A DNA stretch of 64,000 nt, from NCBI GenBank assembly GCA_949752735.1, contig OX457047.1, forward strand, positions 35,029,613 through 35,093,612, written 5' to 3'. This document shows, in pieces, positions 13,001 through 25,000 of the stretch. The stretch is from Lumbricus terrestris. Lineage: Eukaryota > Annelida > Clitellata > Crassiclitellata > Lumbricidae. The translations under genes were made by a program, and so were the position numbers. Position 1 is the first letter of the stretch; each line of letters opens with the position of its first letter. The notes beneath the pieces were generated by a model. It did not search any database. It was given only the letters and a program-made list of their open reading frames with translations, and was not told where the DNA came from.

Positions 13001-16000
13001 AGCATATGATCACAATGATTTCTTTGCTATTGATGACAGCCATTAAATTTGAATGGAAAAATGTGCCAAAAGTCAGATGTACTGATTATGGAGAGAAGTT
13101 CTGAGGGACAAAAATTAAGTCGGCAATGGAAAAATGTGATAGTTTTTCTGCAGCGATGCAGTCGAGATTTGGCTGAAGAGGAAATCTGGGAGAGTTTTGA
13201 AGGCGAAACAGATATTAAACGCCCGAAGCTTGCCAACGGTTTGGTGTTAAAAGGTGAATTATGCAATGATGAAAGTTCCGAGTTTGAAAGTATATCTTTT
13301 TGGCTAGATGCTATGTCACTGTCATCAATGCCACAGTTGTATTTGACAATTATTCTTTACTTTGCCGGGCTACTGATATGTTTTCTTTTTGAGCCTATAC
13401 TCAATTATGCTTATACCAATTGTTCTAATAAAATATAATTGGCCCGGTTCTGTCACTATGTGTATGGACATTTAGCTTTAGCAGATATGCACAGAGACAG
13501 ACATATAGGCACAGACAGATGCACATACAAACAGAAATACAGGCAGGCTAACAAGCGGACACACACACAGACACACAGTGTTACATACACACAGTGACAC
13601 ATACAGTTTCACGCACATGCATACACACACACAGGCATAGAATAGACATTATTATAGACACAGATAAATGCATATGGAGACAGAAACACAGACAGGCAGA
13701 CATACACACACACACACATGCATACACACACACACAGACACAGAATTTTTGCTTGTATTCCCAAATATGTTTTCACCTATGCGAGATTGCTATTTAAGGA
13801 AAGTCACTTTGTAATAATAGACCTATAAAAAATGTTTTTAAAATCTAGGTGAGCAGGAAAAGGTTCAGAAAAAGACTTTCACAAACTGGATGAACTCATA
13901 TTTAGAAAAGGTTAGTAGCTGCAAAATACTCTACATACTACACAATTGGTCAGAATGGCCTACTTATGTTACAACTTATTAGCTAGGATTAGAATTTGCT
14001 TAAGTTATACTGAGATCAAATTTTTTTGCGATGCTGTATTTCGTCAGCATTGCTTCAAATATCTTGGAGCATTGAAAGTTTGAATTGTTGTCCCTGTTAA
14101 CATTTACACGTTTTTAGAAGGAGGAAGAGTTCAGCTTTTTAAGCCACATTTCCATCGGTGTGAAGTGCTAATGACTTCAAACATCAGTTGAGTTGTTATC
14201 TGCTTTAACCATTTAGTTGCTATCAAAAGCATAGCAGAGTTTCCTTTTCGTCATGCTCTAGCAGAATAAAAATCAATCATGTATTGTATTATATTGTATC
14301 TATAAATTTAAATAGTACCTCTCGCAGACTATTCAGAGGTGCTCTCCACACGAAAGACTTGGGGATGGGGGGAGGAAGGGAGTTAAGCCTTTTCAAGAAT
14401 GAGAGACATATGAGGAACAGCAATTCATTAGTTTAGCCCTTATAGACAAGGCTTGGAATTCTAAAAGGGCTCTAGTAATCACTGCTAGAAGCAAATCATG
14501 TAACAATTTGCTAACCGGTGTTTCTAGACTAATTTGACCCTGCTGAAAACGAAAATCGCTGTTAGCAAGCTGGATTTTTGGCCGTTCAATGAGAAAACAA
14601 GATGGCGGACAAAATGGCGGTCAGTTGCTTCAAATGGCTATAAGTAAAGTATTGTATGTGACAGAAACACGATTTTAGACTCTAAATTAAGATTATAGGG
14701 TGCAATAAATACAATGGAACCAAATACACATATGTAGCACTGCAAGAAAATCAAAATGGCGGACAAAATGGCGGCTAGAATCTTAAAATGGCTGTAAGTG
14801 AAGTTATGTATGCAGTGGAATCATGATTTCAGGGTCTAAATCAACATTTTCGGGGTCAAGGAATGCAATGGAAGCAAGGTAACATATGTGGCATTGCACG
14901 GAAACCAAGATGGCGGACAAAATGGCGGACAAAATCTTGAAATGGCTATAAATTAAGTGAAGTTATGTATGCAATGGAATCATGATTTCAGGGTCTAAAT
15001 CAACATTTTCGGGGTCAAGGAATGCAATGGAAGCAAGGTAACATATGTGGCATTGCACGGAAACCAAGATGGCGGACAAAATGGCGGACAAAATCTTAAA
15101 ATGGTCATAAATGAAGACATATATGCAACTAAATCATGATTTCAGGGTCTAAATCAACATTTTCGAGTCCAAGGCATGTGGTGAAACGAATGTGACATAT
15201 ATAGCACTGCCTGGAAACCAAAATGGCGAACAAAATGGCGGCAAGAATTTCAAAATGGATGTTGGTGAAGTCATGCATGCAATGGGAACTTGATTGAAAT
15301 TTTTGCCAGGTCTTTGCAAGATGGTATCTGAAACCTGCGCAGTTGAATTTATCTACAATGTACCCTTATTTGACCAGATATGATCATTCAAATTATCGCA
15401 ATGCCTTCAGCAAGTCTTAAACCAAGGAGTGTTCTTCAAAAGAACACTGAAAAAATTATAAAGGAAGATTGGTATATCATGCAGTGCCTTATTCGATCGT
15501 ATCAAGCTGACTGTCCATGGATCTGGAAAAACGATTGTGCCATGGACTTTTCTCAAAACCAATGGGATTGGATTCTCTCTGCAAAAGTAACTTGTCCAGT
15601 CCGCATTTCTATAGCAGAGTCATAGCATTTGTTTATTTACAATATTTTACGTAGTGCCTCTTCAAGGTGGGCTGTCCGGAATCGCTCCCGACTTAACTAC
15701 AACTAAATAGGACAGTTTTTAGACTCTTACGGAACAGAGTGGAGTGACCCATGGGCATGCAATAAGCGCTGTGAAAAGGGGTTGGCCATTCCCATTCCAG
15801 ATTTTAGTACCAGCTACAGAGAATGAAAGGTGATGTCGAATAGCAGACCGCGAGTGAACCAGCTCAGCTTGGTCCGCCAACCGAAGAGTAGATCGACGCT
15901 GGACATCCGATGTTGAAAAACAAGACATAATGTGGCTAGTCCATCAAGGCACTACCTAAGCAACACACAGACCCTGCAGGCAATCCGCTGCGGGAAAGGG

Positions 16001-19000
16001 GGCCAATGCAAGACATCCTGCATATTGTATGACATGACCAAATATTGTGATATGCCCATAAGTCGCGACGCAGTTCATCCAACCTGTTGCAGACAAATTA
16101 TTGATGGACAAGCAATGGTTCGAGCAATAGGGAACCTCCAAACGCGAAGACATTTGGTGACCTAACAGATACAGTGGATACCTGTGTACAGGTAGCCTAC
16201 TTTCGATTGGCTACAAGAGGGTTAACAATTATTGCCTTCGAAAGATGTAGTGGACATTGCTTTTAAAAAGTGAAATCGTACAGAAAATTACCACCACAAC
16301 TCTGTCACTGTGTGGAGTCCTGAAATACTTCGTTGTCAGAAAATTGGCTGTGTGTTCTTGGCATGCTTGAAAGAAAGACTGATCTAGCTTTGAACATTTC
16401 TGTCTATTCAGCTCTCAGCAGCCACATTTGGAGATATGGACTAGAGCGGTTGCTGGTGGTTACGTGAAAAAAGATAAGGTGTTGTCCACTGCCGGGTCAT
16501 ATGTGTTTGCGTTATATTTAACGATGTTTTGGTGATGTCAGGAACATCAGCGGAACGGAAGCTCATCCAAATCACGTAACTATGAAGATGAAGAATAGAG
16601 TGTCCTTCATGCTACAACTGGTTGTGATTTGACATATTTAGCAGGAATCAGCTGAAACAATGCATGAATAAACTATTTGAAAGTTCCCACTTACTTTCTA
16701 CATTTGGAACATTCCATTATGAGCTCATTACCAAGAGCTCTGTAAGTTTGGAAAGGCCCATTTTCTAGATATTGATGTTCAGATATCATCCTCATCTTCA
16801 TTGGATGGAGTGTGGTGGAAGAAAGTATTCTTTACCAGTGTGCGCCAAAGCCACATTATAGAGTTTGTTTACAGCAAATCATGTGAAGTTGACAAACGTA
16901 GCATCAGGCTCTGCTGCTATCGAAGTGCGATCTTGTCATGTGCACTCAGGTGCAATTGCATTGACAGTAGCAAGGCCTGAATTGACTCTACGGTAGGCCT
17001 ACCCTATATCCGTCAAGTCATGAAAAGTTGAAACTATTGATAGATCAAGTTATGAAACATTGAAGCATGCATCCTGTATATACATAAAGCCAGCAATAGT
17101 TAAACTGCAGTGCAGTCATAGGCTACTAAAAAATTTCACTATAGGTATGACAATTTCACTGCATAGCACTGCATGTGATTTTGTTGGAAGCATATGACCT
17201 GGAAATTACTAGTCCAGACTGAAATCAAGTCTCCATCGCATATGTTCAAGACATCACTCATAGCCAGTTGAAGTTTTTGTCCACCATTTTGGTTTTTGGT
17301 TTTCTGGCAGTGTCACATAATATATTCCGTGCTTTTAATTTCAACACTTTCCTTAATTCCGAAAATTCTCATTTACATTCTGAATTGATTTATTCATTAG
17401 ATACAGAAATTCACTAACAGCCAATTCGATAATCTGGCCGCCATTTTGGCCGACATTTTGGTGTCCAGGCAGTGCTATATATGTGACATTGATTTCATCA
17501 CATGCCTTGACCTTGAAAATGTTGATTTAGACCCTGAAATCATGATTTCATTGCATACATAACTTCACTTATAGCCATTTTAAGATTTTGTCCGCCATCT
17601 TGGTTTCCGTACAATGCCACATATGTTACCTTGCTTCCATTGCATTCCTTGACCCCGAAAATGTTGATTTAGACCCTGAAATCATGATTCCATTGCATAC
17701 ATAACTTCACTTATAGCCATTTTAAGATTTTGTCCGCCATTTTGTCCGCCATCTTGGTTTCCGTGCAGTGCCACATATGTTACCTTGCTTCCATTGCATT
17801 CCTTGACCCCGAAAATGTTGCTTTAGACCCTGAAATCATGATTCCACTGCATACATAACTTCACTTACAGCCATTTTAAAATTCTAGCCGCCATTTTGTC
17901 CGCCATTTTGATTTTCTTGCAGTGCTACATATGTGTATTTGGTTCCATTGTATTCCTTGCACTCTATAATCTTAATTTAGAGTCTAAAATCGTGTTTCTG
18001 TCACATACAATACTTTACTTATAGCCATTTGAAGCAACTGACCGCCATTTTGTCCGCCATCTTGTTTTCCCATTGAACGGCCAAAAATCCAGCTTGCTAA
18101 CAGCGATTTTCGTTTTCAGCAGGGTCAAATTAGTCTAGAAACACCGGTTAGCAAATTGTTACATGATTTGCTTCTAGGAGTGCCATTTTGAGATTCCAAG
18201 CCTGGTCTATTAGTGCAGGAGGAAGGTCATTCCAAATGGATGACCAACCACAAAATGTTTTTAACTTTTGTGTATGTTGGCCATTTATGTACAACTATTA
18301 TATGTACCGGTATATATGTACAATTGTACTTGTATGCTTGCTTGTATTGTGTTATATTTAAGCATTTATAAAGTGCCTTTAGTAGGGCAAACCGTTCAGA
18401 AGCACTCCCGGTGTGCAAGTTCCCACGAGAAGAAGCAGGTTTCGAGAAAAGAGAAGGAAAAAGAGAGACTGCGACAGCACGTAGGCATGTGTGGCAATAT
18501 ATGTATGCATGACTGTGTATTATGCATGTTTGTGTACAATTCTACCCCTCCTCCGCGTGCGCCTGGTCTGGCACCACTGCGAGGGATCTCCATGCTTCTG
18601 TCTTCTATCCCTCCCCAGTCTGCCATTCCATCGCCCGACCCGAAAAAGGGGTTGGCCCCAGTCGAATTGTTGTTGTAGTCCCCGAGAGGGCCAACTGGGG
18701 CGCTACCCCCGGTTGTTTGGGATACCCCCTCGGTTCTTACCATCGAGGCCCTCTCTCCACTTCTCTTGACAAGGTCCAGCCGAGCATGGCGCGGAAGGGC
18801 GTTGGCCCTACGATTGTTTTCTTTCACAACTTGGGTTCGTTTAACCTCCTCCTCCTTCTTGCCAACTTCCCCTAACTTCCTCTACCGTCACTCGCATCTC
18901 AGCCCGTATATAGTCTCTATATTATAGTATCGAGATATATATATGCGTATAGGCCTATAGTCGCCTAGTTTAGTACAGTCACACATTGGTCTCTTCCGTC

Positions 19001-22000
19001 TCTCCAGTCGTCTAAAGTCATCCCCGTCATTAAACTAACTCAGTCACTAAATACAGAATTATACAGACGCAGTATTTGAATAGCTTTCGCTATGTATCTT
19101 TCAACACGAATAGACAATAATACACAAATAATAATACAGCGCTAGAACAATAGCAAAGATTAAAACACACACTCGCTCATTCATTCATCCAGCTTAACTA
19201 AGACAGCACTGATAAGTGGGAAATTTCAGGTACGGGTTTTCCCCAATATATAATCCACTCTATAAGGCCGGCGTTGCTAATAGACACATAGGCATACCCT
19301 GCTGCATTCGCCGTACGTTCCACTGTCTTCCACGTTTCTCTAAGTTCAACGTCCTCGTTCTCCAGTTGACTCGCTAAGTTTCCTCTCGTTGTTCCTCCGC
19401 TTCTTGTTGCGTCGCAGTTCCGTTTCGTTACGTTTCCGATTCCTTCACAGTTCGTCCGTTTCGTTTCTTCGTCCCGTCGCATTAGATTCCCTCTCCGTAG
19501 CTAAAGAGCACAGTCTTCCCGTAACTCTGCTCCATAATCATCGCAGACGATTCCGATCCGTTTGATCCCAAAATAATCTGCTTCACTTCACTCGTGGACT
19601 GTCTTAATTTCCACGAAATCCTCTAAATCCTCAAATACTCAAATCTCAATCCTCGTGGCATTCACCTCACGGAAATCCTCTAAATCCTCAAATACTCAAA
19701 TCTCCAAATCCTCCGTTACCAGTAACGCTTCCGATCCTGATCCGTTTTGATCCAAGGTCGACGTCGTCACTGCTTCTTTAACTTCGCGGCAACTTCCTCT
19801 CACGAAATCCGCGAAATCCTCTGCTCCTCCGGAAATCCTCTACGTCTCTGCGAATCGTTAAAACATCGTTCTCACTCTGCGGAATTACTCGTCGCATAAT
19901 CGTCACGTAACTTCACTTCTCCTTGAACGCCTCCGTAATCTTTAACTCCTCCCGATAGTCTTTAACGCCGTCCTGATCCAGTCGATCCCAGGACGCGGCG
20001 GGCCGCAATTCACATCTTCTCCTCGGACGAGCTCAACGTATAATGTGTGAAAGGCTCCGTCGACTCTCCTGATCGAACACAACGTGAAAGGCCTCGTTTG
20101 TTTCGTTCGTCTGTTTTACGCCTAGCTGTATGGTAACAAAGACCGTTAGCGGCGCCCTCCTCACTTCTTCCAGGCTTGGGACTGGCACTGACTTCCAGTG
20201 GCGGAGGTTTCTTCGCCCTTGCGCTCTTCTCCCTCGCCAAATGGCGAACGCATCGGACTTCACGACGACGAGTGGGCCTGTGTGTCGGCGCTCGAACGAC
20301 GCTTCGAGGGTTGTTGCCCTTGTGCACTTGGTCACCGACTCCGGTCTCCGTAGATGTTGAAGTCGGCTGAAGCTCCCCCGCCACGACAAGGCGTGCACAT
20401 CGGACATCTACGCCGTCGAGTGGCACCAGGATCCAGTGGCTCGAACGGCGCTCCGGGGGAGCCTCGTTTGTTCGTCGTCACTCCCTTTTATACACTTCCA
20501 GACAGGCGTCAGCAGAAATGGCTATTTCTGCTTGCTCTCTCCCTTTGTCCGTCTGCCTCCTTCCAAAATGAGTGCCGCAGTCCCTGTGCGTATGCCACGC
20601 CGTCTACGTGCGAAGACGCCGAGGCCTCCAATGTAGGTCCAAGTGCTCCCTTCGTCATCGGTCCATTAAATCAGGTCTAAGTCCTATACTTGCAGCTGGG
20701 CCTACTTAAGCAGGGCGCAGTTCTCACACATATTACTCACACTCATACATACATATACTCTCATAACCATACACGCAGTTAACTTATAATCGATGTCACA
20801 TTGGCGCTGTATAAATGGGACCTTACTCACATTTGTATATAGATATTTATATAGCACCGTATAAAAACCTCATGAAAGCGCTAGACATAGCTAAACCAGC
20901 AACTTGACAGATTTATAAAAGTTTTCTGAGCGACATGCGGTGCAGCGTTACGAATTGATAATGTAGGACTGTTCCAGTATGATGGTCCAATGCACGAGAC
21001 GGTATGTAATTTTTGTTTAATTTTCTTTCAGCACAATCCTCCAATCAAAGTCAACGATCTGTTTGTTGACATCCAGACAGGAGTTGTGCTACTTTATCTG
21101 CTTGAAAGCCTTTCTGGAGAATCACTGGTGAGTTTAAAGATTGCCTATAATCTGAATGAAACCGCCATATTAGTTAGTTCTCATCACTTCAGACAATTGC
21201 CTACTAGTAGTTGCAGCTTTTATGTACACTTTGTGAGAACTGTATGAAATGATGGCTACAGAAGGTAAAGAGAGGGATGGTGGGAAAGGAAAGAAGTGAG
21301 AAGGAATGCAAGTTAATAACTGTCTTGCCTTTGTTTGTTGTACGTGTATGTATATAGACTTTTCAGGATGTAAATTGGTGAGAAACAGTTGTTAAGATGT
21401 CATATTCCATGAGTTGGATGCGGAGTCATAAGGTGGAATTGAGTAGTCTAATTGGTCTAATTACCGTAGACTCTGGAAATTGAGACTTAAGATAAAATGC
21501 TGCTGTTCATGTTTAGTCGTGAATATGAATAGTTTGCAGAAAGCTTCATGAATAAGTCGGTTCTGTTTCTAGCCGGTCGAAAAAGGCTTTGTTCTGAAGA
21601 GAGTGCACTTCCTAAGCAACGTTTCAAGTGCACTGCGCTTCCTTGAAGGTCGGAAGGTTGGTTGTCTTTGTATCTATGAGGAATTTTTAAATTAGTAAAG
21701 AGCATAGAAATTCATCATATCATACATCTCCAGATTTATTCAGCACATCTTGTGGAATGAGTATTCAGAGGCACACGAGCGAAATCTTTCATCTCACCAA
21801 CATATTGATATTTTGGGAAAATTGAATGTCAAGGATATATGTGACCCCATCTGACCAAAACCAGGCGTAAGTCGGATTTTGTACAAAATGAGTGCCATAT
21901 ATCTTCTAAAAGAATAAATTCTCTTCTTTAAAATGACACAAATCCTATTGCTCTGCCATGTTTCTGTCCAAAGTTATGAGTAAAAATATGGTTCGACCGT

Positions 22001-25000
22001 CCAAATTACAAATCTGAGAAAAATGCGTTTAAAGATTTATATAGCTTAGAAATGCAAGATTCTTTAGAACCATGTTCATAATTAAACAAAATTTACAACA
22101 AATAAACAGATTGCATAGTAGGCTAGAGGGAAGTCTGGGCTTTTCACTGATACCTAATTTGTCTTGTTAGCCACATACCAAATATGGCTACCGATGGCGG
22201 AAGTGGAAAATGGCGGGAAAAGTCATTGAATTATTTGAACAATAAAAACCACAAAATTATCAAAAATATCATTAAAAATAATATTTTTGCAAACTTTTTG
22301 GTTTTAATGTATATATAACATATTTATTTAGATTTTTCTGTCAAAAACTCAAAATTGAAAAAAAAAAAATTTTTCCCACATTTTGGTCATTATCTCAGAA
22401 GCGTGTGTTGCGACTTACGCCTGGTTTTGGTTTTCGGCTATAAAATGGATGACTAGGTGAAAGTGTTTAAAGGACTTGTGTATCCTGACACTCTACCGAT
22501 GTGCATGTACTGTGCACTGAAAGCGACTGGAAACTGGTCCTGTTTAATTGTTAAGCAGCACAACACTTATTATGACAATTGGTGACAGCCGCCTACTGCA
22601 TTGTATAGTGTTAATAACAGCATTCATTGTAATTACTGCACTGAAAGTAGTCACAAAATTGTGAAAATTGAAATGAATACGAGCATAGTGGTGCATTTGT
22701 TTAGGGAAATGAAAACTGAAAATGGTTTCCAGTCAAGGAAGCTAGTGAATTTGATGTTTAGGAAATATTATCTGTTAGTGTATCAAGGGTAATTGGGTAT
22801 GTGCAGAAAGGTGAATAACAGGGATTGGTAACTGCTCACTCTGGAATGATACTGTTCAATCAATCAATTGAACAAGCAGTCAATCAATCAATCAATCAAT
22901 CAACCAATTGAACAAGCAGTCAATCAATCGGCCAATCATTCAATCAATCAGCCAATCAGCCATTTTTTTGTTCCTAGAAAATAGATTGCTGGTAGTGACA
23001 CAGAGTATTCACAAATCACAAGATTAGTTAGTTAAAACTATCGGATCACAATTGTCATATTAACTACCGGTGTATCGAAGTTTATGACGAACACTGTCTA
23101 GCAATGAATATTTATTATTGATATCAAATTATGTTTTGCTGATTGTAGATAAAGTTGGTCAACATAAACGCCACTGACATTGTCGATGGCAAACCGTCGA
23201 TTGTTCTCGGACTCATCTGGATGATCATCCTCTTCTTTCAGGTGCCTTTGCTTTATCTTCTGTCAATCATCAACTGTCAATCACCCAATCCTGTATGGGG
23301 TAATTGTAATTGTAACTGTAATCGTACATTTATTTAGCGCCACTTCAAGAGAACTCAGTGGCGCTTCCGACCTGACACCAAACCACAATCAAAGAGAATG
23401 GTTTTCAAACGCTTGCGGAAAAGGGACAAAGAAAGACAAAGAAGTTCATTATGGAGGCTAATAAGTAACTTATTCCAGAAAGACGGACCGACCATAGCAA
23501 AGCTTCTATGTAGCAGTGGTGTAGTGGGCATGTTCATTGCCTTGCAGCCAGAAGGTTGCTGGTTCGAATCCACCTCAAGCCGCCGTGTAGGGACCTTGAG
23601 CAGGTCCTTTACTAGTCGGGAGCACTTCTGAGTAGAGAACCTGAAGTGGCGCTATAGAAATGGAGAAATAAAAAATAGAAATAAAATCCTGTAATGTAAC
23701 GTATTGTAGCCTAATTTACCAATATTTATACCCGTACCGGCAAGAATATTTTGCAAGAACCTATTCAACAGATGACATTATATGTAATTATGTATCGTAC
23801 CATAGCCAATGATTTATATAGCACTGCTCTTGTAGAAGGACTACTCAGAGGCACTCTCAGCACGAGAACTTCGAAGGCAAAGGAATGTCTAAAGAACGAC
23901 TGAAGAAAAACGAGTAATTAATTTAGCCTTTAGGACGGGGGAAGACCATTCCAAACAGCGGGAACATCAACAGCAAACTCCCGCTGTTGTGTTTGAGCAG
24001 TAGCTTTTGTTTGAGCAGCTTTTGTTTGAGCAGTAGTTTTTATTTGAGCAGTAGCTTCTGTTTGAGCAGTAGCTTTTGTTTGAGCAGTAGCTTTTGTTTG
24101 AGCAGTGGCTTTTGTTTGAGCAGTGGCTTTTGTTTGAGCAGTAGCTTTTGTTTGAGCAGTAGCTTTTGTTTGGGCAGTAGCTTTTGTTTGAGCAGTAGCT
24201 TTTGTTTGAGCAGTAGTTTTTATTTGAGCAGTAGCTTCTGTTTGAGCAGTAGCTTTTGTCTGAGCAGTGGCTTTTGTTTGAGCAGTAGCTTTTGTTTGAG
24301 CAGTAGCTTTTGTTTGAGCAGTAGCTTTCTAAATGTCAGACTGACGTTTTGTGGTTGTGTGATCTTGTGGCAAATATTTTATTCCTTCAGATCGAAGAGA
24401 ACACGAGACTTCTCGCAGAACAGAGAAGAACAAGTCATGCCTCGCAAGATGATCTCCAACAAGTGGCAAAGGTTTCCAGCGCAAAGCAGGCAATGTTGGC
24501 CTGGGCGCAAAAGACAGTGACCGTGTAAGTTGTATTTAGAACATGGTCATTGGTTTTTGATTGAATATTGCAGTAGTCCTATTGTTCATGTTCTTGTGAT
24601 GTTATGCTTGTTTAACCCTTTGAACCCGGAGCTCCCGTAACTCTATGGATAACGGGCCAGAAAACCGGCCCGTCGGGTTCAAAGGGTTAAGGGCTGTCCA
24701 TTGCATCATGTTTGCAATTAAAAATTAATTCATCTGTAAACAACACATTCACTACTATTAGTTAATGTGCATTAGCAAAAAACTGTAATTGTGCAAATAT
24801 AATTAGCATAATTTATGCAGATGTAATTAACATAATTTATGCAAATGTGATTAACATAATTTACGCAAATGTGATTAACATAATTTATGTAATTGTCGAT
24901 CTGTGAACTAAGTTTATCATTCACAGCAGAGGTTGTATTTGTCGCTATAGAAATCTATACAACGTTTTCCTTATTTAAGTTTTCTGACATTGTCTTCATT

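Larger units (their letters stand above)
14440..18212. mobile_element. 3.8-kb foldback-type element with arms built of GGCGG-rich tandem repeats
   Basis: Two arms of about 0.9 kb (14440 to about 15280 and about 17280-18212) are reverse complements. The outer arm sequence (AGGCTTGGAAT, then ctagaagcaaatcatgtaac and ggccgttcaatg) is near-identical. The inner arm is made of tandem units of about 159 bp, each with AAATGGCGGACAAAATGGCGG. The 2-kb centre has no intact transposase. This fits foldback-type long-inverted-repeat DNA transposons. No clear target duplication was found. Confidence 0.8.

Noticed and set aside
18396..18875. Several Pro/Ser-rich open frames on both strands
   Set aside because: Low-complexity GC-rich DNA, with no consistent frame or motif.
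20010..20426. Overlapping open frames of 124-138 codons on the minus strand
   Set aside because: They lie in the GC-rich island where stops are rare; several frames are open at once and none has a motif.
23987..24520. Open frame of 177 codons with repeated Leu-Ser-Ser-Ser-Phe-Cys
   Set aside because: An 18-bp minisatellite read in one frame; it then runs into exon 6 in the wrong frame.
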